54,828 nt of DNA from an uncultured Prochlorococcus sp. (GTDB lineage Bacteria; Cyanobacteriota; Cyanobacteriia; PCC-6307; Cyanobiaceae). How positions within the stretch are numbered: the stretch's first letter is position 1; each line of letters begins with the position of its first letter. The translations under genes were made by a program, and so were the position numbers. Under the pieces are notes generated by a model. That model was given only the letters and a program-made list of their open reading frames with translations. It ran no database searches and had not been told where the DNA came from. Of this stretch, positions 17,708 to 26,467 are shown in pieces. The stretch covers positions 1-54,828 of the forward strand of contig CACLUD010000002.1 of NCBI GenBank assembly GCA_902609995.1. Direction: 5' to 3'.

Positions 17708-19234
17708 ATGATGCAATATTACTTGAATGACAAGAAATTAAATAAGATTGAAAAACAAAAGGCGGAAAAAGATGGTCTAAAAATATTTGAAGAGTTAAAT
17801 GATTACGCTCTTAAAGGGTGGGAAGAAATGGATGAAGTAGATTTGCAAATGCGTTTAAAATGGTATGGTCTATTTTGGAGACCAAAAACTCCTGGAAGAT
17901 TCATGATGAGACTCAGAGTTCCGAATGGAATTTTAAATTCTAATCAGTTGAAAGTAATAGCATCAATAGTTGCTAGATATGGAGAAGATGGTTCTGCAGA
18001 TATTACGACTAGGCAAAATATACAATTAAGGGGAGTTTTGATAAATGATCTACCAGATATTATTAAAAGACTTAGAGAGGTTGACATTACATCCGTACAG
18101 TCTGGTATGGATAATCCAAGAAATGTTACTGGAAATCCGCTAGCGGGAATTGATCCAGAAGAAATCATAGACACAAGAAAGTATACTTCTGAATTAGAAG
18201 ATTACTTAACAAATTCTGGAAATGGCAACTCCGAATTCTCCAATTTACCAAGGAAGTGGAATACTGCAGTAGCAGGAGCAAAAGATAATTTTCTTCTACA
18301 TAATGATCTTATCTTTCATCCTGTTTCTAAAAATGGAATCTTAGGTTTTGGCGTCTGGGTAGGAGGAATATTATCAGCGACTTTAAATGCTTATGCTCTA
18401 CCTTTAGATGTCTGGATAGAAGAAAAAGATATATGCAAAATAACTGGAATAATTTGTTCACTTTGGAGAGATAATGGAGATAGGTTTCTTAGAAACAAAG
18501 GAAGATTTAGACATTATTTGAATTCTATAGGGATCGATAAATTTAGAGAACTTGTAGAAGAAAAATTTGGAACTTTATCGAAGGATCCAGGCTCACTTTT
18601 TAACAAAAAACAAAGAAATATATTTGGAATTAATAAACAAAAACAAGACCACCTTTACTTTGCTGGAATACATATTCCAGTAGGAAGATTATGCGTAGAA
18701 GATATACAAGAGATTGCAAGATTAAGTGAAAAATTTGGACAAAGTGAAATAAGATTAACAGAAGATCAAAATCTAATTATTGTTGGTCTTAAAGAAAATA
18801 TTTTAGAAGAATTTAGTAATGAAGAAATTATTAATAAATTCAAATTAGATCCACCCCATTTTTCCTCAAGTACTGTTTCATGTACTGGGAGTAGTTATTG
18901 TAGTTTTGCGCTTGCAAATACAAAAGATATAGCAAGGAATATTTCTGAAAAATTAGATCGAGAACTTGAATTATTAGAGGAGGTTAAAATTCATTGGACA
19001 GGCTGCCCAAACAATTGTGGTCAAGCTCACATGGGTGGTATAGGTATGACGGGAACAAAGGTTAAAAAAGAGGGAGGTGGAACTGAGGATGGATATAATG
19101 TAAGTATTGGGGGAAGACAAGATCACATACAAACTTTAGGTGAAACCGAATTTAAAAAAGTTAGCAAAAATGATATTTATAATGTAATCAAAGAAATTCT
19201 AATAAATAAATTTAATGCCAAGTTAAAAACTTAA
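17708..19234 (+). CDS. nirA: ferredoxin-nitrite reductase
   Basis: Siroheme/4Fe-4S signatures CTGSSYCSFA and WTGCPNNCGQAH; nitrite/sulfite reductase ferredoxin-like half domains. Confidence 0.95.
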   Translation: MMQYYLNDKKLNKIEKQKAEKDGLKIFEELNDYALKGWEEMDEVDLQMRLKWYGLFWRPKTPGRFMMRLRVPNGILNSNQLKVIASIVARYGEDGSADITTRQNIQLRGVLINDLPDIIKRLREVDITSVQSGMDNPRNVTGNPLAGIDPEEIIDTRKYTSELEDYLTNSGNGNSEFSNLPRKWNTAVAGAKDNFLLHNDLIFHPVSKNGILGFGVWVGGILSATLNAYALPLDVWIEEKDICKITGIICSLWRDNGDRFLRNKGRFRHYLNSIGIDKFRELVEEKFGTLSKDPGSLFNKKQRNIFGINKQKQDHLYFAGIHIPVGRLCVEDIQEIARLSEKFGQSEIRLTEDQNLIIVGLKENILEEFSNEEIINKFKLDPPHFSSSTVSCTGSSYCSFALANTKDIARNISEKLDRELELLEEVKIHWTGCPNNCGQAHMGGIGMTGTKVKKEGGGTEDGYNVSIGGRQDHIQTLGETEFKKVSKNDIYNVIKEILINKFNAKLKT

Positions 19235-19245
19235 AAATACATTTA

Positions 19246-19965
19246 ATGAATAAAAGTGAATCTGAAATATTAGAAATCTTAAATGGCTTAGGTTCAAAAA
19301 AATTAGATCTTGATATTCTTTTTTCCTTCTATTCATTGGAATTATCATATGAGATTCGCAAAATTATCGCTGAAAAGATAGGCATGCAAGAAAGAGAAGG
19401 ATATTTTTTAATTGAAAAGATGATAAAAAAATTTGGTCTTAAAGTTGAATTTATTGAGGCTCTTAAATTAACAAATGAGAAATATGCAAAAGATCTTTTA
19501 CTAAAAAATCTTTATCAAAATAATAAGTTAAATATTCATATAATTAATGCTTTAGAACCGTGGGGAGCAGAAATCGAACTTAAATTGATTAGGGAAATAT
19601 TCGATATTTGCGAAACAGAGTTTTGGATTGCAGGTCTTAATATTCTTCATTTCAAAGCCCATCAATTAACTGATGAGAAATTATTATCTTTTATTTATCA
19701 AATAAAAATTTACGATAATTTCAAAATCAACTACAAGATAATCTCTATCTTAAAAAGAAGAGAAAGCGAAATAGTTTGTAAATTGCTCTATAAATATTCT
19801 TTAAATAAAGAATCAGAAATCGCTAAATATGCAATTTTTTCTTTAGGAAGTATTTGGAATGATAATAGTTTTGAACAATTATCAAAATTAGAAAGAGAAA
19901 TAAGAAATACCTCTTTGCTAAAGTACGTTCATAATCAGAAGTTAATTTCAAGTCAATTTAAATAG
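19246..19965 (+). CDS. HEAT-repeat-like helical protein of unknown function, 11 nt after nirA
   Basis: All-helical repetitive pattern; tight linkage to nirA. Confidence 0.6.
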   Translation: MNKSESEILEILNGLGSKKLDLDILFSFYSLELSYEIRKIIAEKIGMQEREGYFLIEKMIKKFGLKVEFIEALKLTNEKYAKDLLLKNLYQNNKLNIHIINALEPWGAEIELKLIREIFDICETEFWIAGLNILHFKAHQLTDEKLLSFIYQIKIYDNFKINYKIISILKRRESEIVCKLLYKYSLNKESEIAKYAIFSLGSIWNDNSFEQLSKLEREIRNTSLLKYVHNQKLISSQFK

Positions 19966-19976
19966 AATTCAATACT

Positions 19977-20732
19977 TCAAGAAATTATTAATTTGTAGCT
20001 AGCGAAAAATAATATTAATGAAAGTATTATTTTTACTTCATTCTCACCAATTTTTTTACTGCCTAGCCAACTACCAATACTTGCGAAAAATAATACTATC
20101 AAAATTTGTATGGTTATATTATCAATTGATTTTAAATTTGAAATATTATTAGAAATTAACCAACTAGATAGTCCACTCAATGAATTAAAAAAAATAAAAA
20201 TCGACGATACCGTCGCTACAGTTTTGACTGGCATCCAGTTTAATAAAATTGATAATGGAGTAAGAAAAATACCACCCCCAGTGCCAGTAATGCCTGAGGC
20301 TAATCCTAGTAAAATACCTGTAAGATAAATAAACTTTGTTTTTGGTAGCTTTGGAAATTTTAAATTTGTATTGTTTTGAAAAAATTTTCCAAATAAAAAT
20401 CTAATGCCAGAGAACAATAAAATAATAGATAAAAAAAATTTAATTATTTCAGATGAAATCTGTAAATAACCTCCAAGTATCGCAGAGGGAATTGAAAATA
20501 TAAGGATTGGAATCAAAAAATTCTTATAAGTTTTTTTATCCAAATGTCCATCTTTTAGAAATCTTAAAGAATTAAGACTGGATACAGCAATATTTAAAAT
20601 AAGAGCAGTTGGTTTTATTATTTCAACAGGCCTACCAAAAATTACCATACATGCGATATAACCAGAGGCGCCCGCATGTCCGACAATTGAGTATAAAAAA
20701 GATATTAATGAAATTCCTAAAAAGTAAGTCAA
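19977..20732 (-). CDS. TauE/SafE-family membrane permease (anion exporter-like)
   Basis: Eight hydrophobic segments; FLYSIVGHAGASGY and LLGLASGITGTGGGIFLTPL motifs. Confidence 0.85.
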   Translation of the reverse strand: MTYFLGISLISFLYSIVGHAGASGYIACMVIFGRPVEIIKPTALILNIAVSSLNSLRFLKDGHLDKKTYKNFLIPILIFSIPSAILGGYLQISSEIIKFFLSIILLFSGIRFLFGKFFQNNTNLKFPKLPKTKFIYLTGILLGLASGITGTGGGIFLTPLSILLNWMPVKTVATVSSIFIFFNSLSGLSSWLISNNISNLKSIDNITIQILIVLFFASIGSWLGSKKIGENEVKIILSLILFFASYKLIIS

Positions 20733-20760
20733 TTTCTTATTCTAGATAAAGTTGAAATTA

Positions 20761-21255
20761 TTATTCTTTCAATCTATTTATGAGATTTACTAAATTGCAA
20801 GGTTTTGTGTTTTCATTAAGTTGGTGAGAAATTATATCTTTCCACCCTGTCATAACAGCATCCTTAGATCCAGGCAAAACAAATATAAACTTACCATTTG
20901 CAGTTCCTGCAATACATCTACTTTGTAAAGTACTAGTTCCTATCTTCTGAAATGATAAAAATCTAAAGGTCTCCCCAAAGCCATCAATCTCTTTTTCTAA
21001 TAAAGGTCTTACAGCTTCAGGAGTAACGTCCCTCGCAGTAATCCCTGTACCCCCTGTTGTAATAATAACTTCAACATTTGGGTTTGATATCCAGTCACTA
21101 AGGTATTTTCTAATTAGGTAAATGTCATCTTTACAGATCTTTCTTTCAAGTATTTTATGACCGTAATTTTCAGCTTCTAATAGAAGATAATTCCCACTAT
21201 CATCATTATTTATGTTACGAGTATCAGATACTGTAAGCAGAGCTATTGAAACCAC
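20761..21255 (-). CDS. moaB: molybdenum cofactor biosynthesis protein MoaB/Mog family
   Basis: VIITTGGTGITARDVTPEAVRPLLEKEIDGFGE...FVLPGSKDAV. Confidence 0.9.
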   Translation of the reverse strand: MVSIALLTVSDTRNINNDDSGNYLLLEAENYGHKILERKICKDDIYLIRKYLSDWISNPNVEVIITTGGTGITARDVTPEAVRPLLEKEIDGFGETFRFLSFQKIGTSTLQSRCIAGTANGKFIFVLPGSKDAVMTGWKDIISHQLNENTKPCNLVNLINRLKE

Positions 21256-21290
21256 TTAAAATTAAATTATTAGGTATATCATTACTATAA

Positions 21291-21545
21291 ATGGGAATTG
21301 AAAGTTGTAATAAAATTAAAGTTATTTTATTTGCAAGTCTTGAGGAAGATATGGGATGGAAAGAAAAGATCTTAAGAATTGATAACAATGTTGAAATGAA
21401 AGTAAATTCAATATGGGATTTAATAAATTGCGATTTACCAAAAGAGAATTTCATAGTCGCTGTAAATGATGAAATTGTTGATATGGATTCATCAATAAAT
21501 ACAGGAGATGAAGTAGCCTTCATGCCGATTTTTACTGGTGGATAA
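21291..21545 (+). CDS. moaD: molybdopterin synthase small subunit
   Basis: Ubiquitin-like; NDEIVDMDSSINTGDEVAFMPIFTGG with terminal Gly-Gly. Confidence 0.9.
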   Translation: MGIESCNKIKVILFASLEEDMGWKEKILRIDNNVEMKVNSIWDLINCDLPKENFIVAVNDEIVDMDSSINTGDEVAFMPIFTGG

Positions 21546-21990
21546 TTCAAAAATACAATTTAGAATCCTAGAAGAAAATTTTAATCCTTATAAAGAATTC
21601 GAACTTTGGGAGAAGGTCAATAAAAATTCAGCAAACTCACTTTTCATTGGTAGAGTAAGGCCTTTTGATCAATATGGGAATGATTTAAAGAAACTAGAAA
21701 TTGTTCATAATAAAGGTATGACCGAAAAATATATTAAAAGATATTTAATGAACATTTCTAAAAAACAGGATAATTTATCCATTTTTCTTTTACACAGAAT
21801 AGGTTTCATTTATCCTAATGAGCCAATTATTTTACTAGCAATAAATGCGAATCATAGAGGTATCGCAAATAAATATCTCCAAGTAATACTTGAATTTACA
21901 AAATACAGCGTTCCATTTTGGAAAAAAGAATGGACTTTTAAAGGATCCTCCTGGGTAAAAAAGAATACTGACTTAGGGTTTGAATTATAA
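21538..21990 (+). CDS. moaE: molybdopterin synthase catalytic subunit
   Basis: FIGRVRP...LEIVHNKGM...FLLHRIGFIYPNEPIILLAINANHR...FWKKEW; likely GTG start overlapping the moaD stop. Confidence 0.9.
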   Translation: MDNSKIQFRILEENFNPYKEFELWEKVNKNSANSLFIGRVRPFDQYGNDLKKLEIVHNKGMTEKYIKRYLMNISKKQDNLSIFLLHRIGFIYPNEPIILLAINANHRGIANKYLQVILEFTKYSVPFWKKEWTFKGSSWVKKNTDLGFEL

Positions 21991-23250
21991 AAAATTTTTT
22001 TTCAAAAGTTGTGCCCATAATAAAGTGCCTTTTTGACAAAAATCAATTTCAGAAGGTATTTCTATTAATAAATCTGTATTAGAAATTGAAGTAATCTTGG
22101 ATGAGGATTGTTCTTTTGAAATATCTGCAATCAATTCACCTTCTTCATTAACAATAAGTTTTCCTCTAAGTAATTCTGGTCTCCCTTTTCTTCTTTTGAA
22201 ATCAGAATCTAGCTTAACTTTAAACCTAAGAGGAAATTCAATATTATTAATTCCTTGAAGTTTCTGAAGCGCGGGCCACACAAGCTGGATGAAAGTAATA
22301 GCAGCAGAAACTGGATTCCCTGGTAATCCAAAATAAGGAATTTTTTTATTTATTAATCCAAAAGCAAAGGGTTTCCCGGGCTTTAAAAATAGTTTCCAAA
22401 ATTTAATCTCTCCTATTTCATTAATAATATCTTTTAAAAAATCTTTCTTACCCACTGATATCCCACCAACTGAAATAACCACATCATTTAATTTAGAAAT
22501 ATTTATAAGAGAATTTTTAATATTTTGATAATTATCTTTTTCTATATGAATTTCATTAATTTCAAATCCAATATTTTTGGCGATTGATTTTATCAAAAAA
22601 CTGTTACTTTCCCAAATTTCTCCTTTCTTTCTTGCAGTTCCTGATTTGATTAGTTCATCTCCAGTAATTAGTAAACCTAATTTGAAAATTTTACTAACTT
22701 TAATAGTTTTTATACCACAACTTGCTAATCTACTTAAAATCCCTGGAGTAATCTTTACCCCTTTCTTGATTAATATTTCACCCTTAAATACCTGATCATT
22801 TTTTTCTCTAATCCAGGAGTTACTAGATGATTTTTCATTGATAAAAATATACTCATTTCCGTTTAAAAGTTCTAAAGAAACTTGTTCTTGAGGTATGACA
22901 CAAAAACAATTATCTGGCACAAATGAACCTGTACTTATCGTTAAAGCTTCATCTTTTTTAAGAAGGTCATTAAATGGCTTTCCAGGAAAAGACTCTCCGA
23001 CAATTTTCCATTTATTTCCTTTTTTAGTTAATTCTCCTAAAGCATATCCATCCATAACTGATGATCTATAACCAGGTATATCTTCTTCTGATAAAATTTC
23101 CTCCATAGAAACTTTTCCAAGTGCTTCATCTAAATTGACCTCTTCCTTATGGTAAAAATTATTGTTCACTATTAAAGAATCTATATCTTCCAAGATTTTT
23201 TTAATAGCATCATTTAGATAAAGACCCTGATTATTTATATCAATTCCCAT
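21985..23250 (-). CDS. moeA: molybdopterin molybdenumtransferase
   Basis: EDIPGYRSSVMDGYAL...GLLITGDELI...VVISVGGISVGKKDF...FGLPGNPVSAAITF. Confidence 0.95.
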   Translation of the reverse strand: MGIDINNQGLYLNDAIKKILEDIDSLIVNNNFYHKEEVNLDEALGKVSMEEILSEEDIPGYRSSVMDGYALGELTKKGNKWKIVGESFPGKPFNDLLKKDEALTISTGSFVPDNCFCVIPQEQVSLELLNGNEYIFINEKSSSNSWIREKNDQVFKGEILIKKGVKITPGILSRLASCGIKTIKVSKIFKLGLLITGDELIKSGTARKKGEIWESNSFLIKSIAKNIGFEINEIHIEKDNYQNIKNSLINISKLNDVVISVGGISVGKKDFLKDIINEIGEIKFWKLFLKPGKPFAFGLINKKIPYFGLPGNPVSAAITFIQLVWPALQKLQGINNIEFPLRFKVKLDSDFKRRKGRPELLRGKLIVNEEGELIADISKEQSSSKITSISNTDLLIEIPSEIDFCQKGTLLWAQLLKKNFL

Positions 23251-23263
23251 TATTGGTATGTAC

Positions 23264-23743
23264 TTAACTTCTTTTTAATATTCCATTTTTACCACCTTTT
23301 TTTTCTAAAAGGCGAATACTATCAATTGTTATAAAATGATCTAAAGCTTTAAGCATGTCATAAAGAGTAAGAAGACCAATTGATACTGATGTAAGAGCCT
23401 CCATTTCAACGCCTGTTTTAGAATGGGACTTGCAAAAAGCAATAATTTTAATTGCTTTCATTGATTCACAAATTTCGAAGTCAATCGTTATTTTATTCAA
23501 TGACAACTGGTGACAAAGAGGAATAAGGTCTGAAGTTTTTTTTGCACCATTTATTGCAGAAAATCTAGCTGCTGCAAAAATATCACCCTTTTTAATTTTT
23601 TCATTTTTTATTTTATCTAATATCTCTTTATTTAGTTTAATGTAGCCTTCTGCTAAAGCCTCTCTTGTACTTTCTACTTTATTTGAAATATCAACTATAT
23701 TCATTTCTCCACTCTCATTAATGTGAGTTAAGGATTTATCCAT
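23264..23743 (-). CDS. moaC: cyclic pyranopterin monophosphate synthase
   Basis: LTHINESGEMNIVDISNK...AINGAKKTSDLIPLCHQL...KTGVEMEALTSVSIGLLTLYDM. Confidence 0.95.
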   Translation of the reverse strand: MDKSLTHINESGEMNIVDISNKVESTREALAEGYIKLNKEILDKIKNEKIKKGDIFAAARFSAINGAKKTSDLIPLCHQLSLNKITIDFEICESMKAIKIIAFCKSHSKTGVEMEALTSVSIGLLTLYDMLKALDHFITIDSIRLLEKKGGKNGILKRS

Positions 23744-23849
23744 TTTTGTTTAGCAATATATTCAATAATACAAAAAATAAATTTTTAATAAAGCTAATAT
23801 AAATTTTTTATACTTGGCATTAATTTATTAATAAAATATCAATTTAATT

Positions 23850-24311
23850 TTGGTTAATAATAAATCAAATCATTATTTTTTCTTTGAGGATGATTTCATC
23901 AGAGACTTAAGATGTATTCCTCTATGCGTAAGAAGAAAACTGGATTTAATTGGAATAAAATTGAAACTCACTCATTGGCTAGATTTTAATTTAAATGACA
24001 AAACTAAGATAGTAAATTGGCCAGACACTCAAAATGAGCTCTTGGATTTAAAGATTTTTTTAAAAAAAATTACATCCAATTCAAAATATGGAGAAGCAAA
24101 AGAAATAGAAAGATCGATTAATCAACCTTGGCAAGATAAAAATAAAATTCCTGAACAAGTTCTTAAAGCGGCGCTAGAAAGAGGAATTAAGATTTCAATT
24201 GAGAAGTGGAGAAATTTAAATGAATTAGATAGATTTGCTTTTTGTAAATTAATTAGACCTAATCATGAACACCAAAATTTGGATAAAGCATTTGATGAGA
24301 TTCTGAAATAA
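23850..24311 (+). CDS. narM: nitrate-reductase-associated protein NarM
   Basis: FFFEDDFIRDLRCIPLCVRRKLDLIGIKLKLTHWLDF and ...WRNLNELDRFAFCKLIRPNHEHQN match the remembered cyanobacterial NarM/Nitr_red_assoc pattern; next to narB. Confidence 0.85.
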   Translation: MVNNKSNHYFFFEDDFIRDLRCIPLCVRRKLDLIGIKLKLTHWLDFNLNDKTKIVNWPDTQNELLDLKIFLKKITSNSKYGEAKEIERSINQPWQDKNKIPEQVLKAALERGIKISIEKWRNLNELDRFAFCKLIRPNHEHQNLDKAFDEILK

Positions 24312-24320
24312 AGTTATTGT

Positions 24321-26432
24321 CTAGTTTGGAATAATTATTACTGAGCAGGCTTTTAATTCTGGTTGTTTTGATATTGGGCATGACTTTTCATGCATCAAAG
24401 AATTTACTTCACACATATTTTTTTGACTAAAACCCCAATGCATTGGTAAAAAAACTGTGCCTACCTTAATTTTGTCCGTAATTTGAACTTTTGCTTTTAC
24501 TTTCCCTCTTTTAGATTTAATTTGTACTGTTTCATCATTTTTGATTGCTAAAGATAAAGCATCTTTAGAATTAATTTCCAATAATGGTTCTGAATTCTTT
24601 TTTGAAAGTTTTTGAACTTTAGAAGTTCTTGTCATTGTGTGCCAATGACTAAGATATCTTCCAATTGTCAAAATTAGTGGGTACTCATCTGAAGGGGGTT
24701 CAGCCAAACCCAAAGGGTAATCAATACAAAAATTTGCTTTACCAGTTTCAGTTGGGAAACGACCATCCTCATATAATCTTTTTGAAGATGTGGTAGGAAA
24801 ACTACCCTTAGGATAAGGCCATTGTTGAGGACCATTATTTTTTAATAATTGATATGATAATCCACTCATATCACATAACCTGTTAGTGGTTGTTTTTAAA
24901 AATTCATTATAAACATCAGATGAAGATTCATATTCAAATTGTTTAAAGTAACCTATCTTTTGACCAAGTTCTGCAAATATCTGCCAATCTGGTTTTAAAT
25001 TTTTGTTCGATTCTCTGAATGATGGACAAAGAGTTACTCTTCTTTCTGAATTTGTCATTACACCATCTTTTTCGCTCCATTGGGCAGCCGGCAATACCAG
25101 ATGAGCAAATTTAATTGATTCACTTTGTTCATAAGATTCGTTGAGGATAATAAAAGGACATTTTAAAAGTGCCTTTTTTACAAAGTTTAAATTTGGCATG
25201 CTAACTAAAGGATTCGTAGCTGCAATCCACCAAATTTTCACAGTTCCTTTATTGATAGCCTCTATTTGTTCCCAAGCAGATAGGCCTTGTTTTTCAGATA
25301 TTTTTCCTATTGGGAACCCCCATATTTTTTCAATTTCATTCCTATCGATTTTATTTTTTACAAACCTATATCCTGGAAGAAGGTGAGATAGTCCACCAGC
25401 TTCTCTTCCACCCATGGCATTTGGTTGGCCAGTTAAGGAAAAAGGACCAGCACCTGCTTTACCTAATTGACCTGTCATTAAATGAAGATTTATTAGTCCA
25501 TTAACTGTTGCTGTCCCCTCTTGCCTTTGATTCAACCCCATTGACCAGACGCTTAAAACATTTTTGCTTTCTCCCCATAATTTTGCAATATCAATAATTG
25601 CTTGCTTTGATATATTACAAATTTCACTTATTTTCTTTAAATCCCATGTTTGAATATGTTTTACAAAATGATCATAGTTTTCAGTTGATTTCTCAATAAA
25701 ATTTTGTTCAGTTAATTTATTATTATACAGATAATTTGCGATCCCAATAAATAAAAAGAGATCTGTTCCAGAAGCAATTTGTAAGTAAAAATCTGCGATT
25801 GATGCTGTTTCTGTTTCTCTTGGATCGATCACTATCACTTTTAAATTATCATTAACGTTTCTTTTGCGTTTCTTAATTCGATCAAAAAGAACGGGATGAC
25901 ATTCTGCGGTATTTGTCCCTATTAAAAAAATTGAAGAACAATGATCAATATCTTCATAGCAACAAGGAGGTCCATCAGAGCCAAAACTTCTATTATAACC
26001 AGCAACTGCTGAGCTCATACATAGCCTAGAATTAGCATCAAAATTATTTGTACCGATTGCTCCCTTTAGAAGCTTTTGAGCTATGTAATAATCTTCAGTA
26101 TGAAATTGACCGGATCCGTACATAGCAATTGAGTCCGGTCCATGATTCTTAATAGAACTGAGTATATTTTCTTTAAGGATTTTGTATGATTCATCCCAGG
26201 AAATTTTTTTAAATTCTTCATTTAAATTTTTCCTATAGAGTGGTTCTTTTAATCTTCCTTCTTTAAGGGTCTCACATACCGTTGCTCCTTTTACACACAA
26301 TTTTCCAAGAGTTGAAGGAGTATCCCTATCTCCACTTACTAACCATTTATCATCTGAAAAAGAATTTTTAGGCCTCATTTTTAACCCACAGCCCACACCG
26401 CAATAAGGGCATTGACTTTTAGTAACATTCAT
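24321..26432 (-). CDS. narB: assimilatory nitrate reductase (molybdopterin oxidoreductase)
   Basis: N-terminal CPYCGVGCGLKMRP 4Fe-4S motif; GTNTAECHPVLFDR; C-terminal molybdopterin-dinucleotide-binding domain. Confidence 0.95.
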   Translation of the reverse strand: MNVTKSQCPYCGVGCGLKMRPKNSFSDDKWLVSGDRDTPSTLGKLCVKGATVCETLKEGRLKEPLYRKNLNEEFKKISWDESYKILKENILSSIKNHGPDSIAMYGSGQFHTEDYYIAQKLLKGAIGTNNFDANSRLCMSSAVAGYNRSFGSDGPPCCYEDIDHCSSIFLIGTNTAECHPVLFDRIKKRKRNVNDNLKVIVIDPRETETASIADFYLQIASGTDLFLFIGIANYLYNNKLTEQNFIEKSTENYDHFVKHIQTWDLKKISEICNISKQAIIDIAKLWGESKNVLSVWSMGLNQRQEGTATVNGLINLHLMTGQLGKAGAGPFSLTGQPNAMGGREAGGLSHLLPGYRFVKNKIDRNEIEKIWGFPIGKISEKQGLSAWEQIEAINKGTVKIWWIAATNPLVSMPNLNFVKKALLKCPFIILNESYEQSESIKFAHLVLPAAQWSEKDGVMTNSERRVTLCPSFRESNKNLKPDWQIFAELGQKIGYFKQFEYESSSDVYNEFLKTTTNRLCDMSGLSYQLLKNNGPQQWPYPKGSFPTTSSKRLYEDGRFPTETGKANFCIDYPLGLAEPPSDEYPLILTIGRYLSHWHTMTRTSKVQKLSKKNSEPLLEINSKDALSLAIKNDETVQIKSKRGKVKAKVQITDKIKVGTVFLPMHWGFSQKNMCEVNSLMHEKSCPISKQPELKACSVIIIPN

Positions 26433-26467
26433 AAAATTACTTTTATAAATATCTAAATAGTTAATGT

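Noticed and set aside
17944-18174. Minus-strand ORF within nirA
   Set aside because: Antisense shadow of nirA.
20110-20328. Plus-strand ORF within the TauE/SafE gene
   Set aside because: Antisense shadow of the membrane protein gene.
21275-21286. GTATATCATTAC between moaB and moaD as an NtcA box
   Set aside because: Spacing is N6 rather than the required N8.
21224-21550. Minus-strand ORF opposite moaD
   Set aside because: Antisense to moaD, whose ubiquitin-like sequence and GG terminus are convincing.
25141-25504. Plus-strand ORFs within narB (25141..25386, 25310..25504) and similar shadows at 22577, 27456, 29064, 40206, 40985, 48391, 50078
   Set aside because: All lie opposite or out of frame within well-supported genes.
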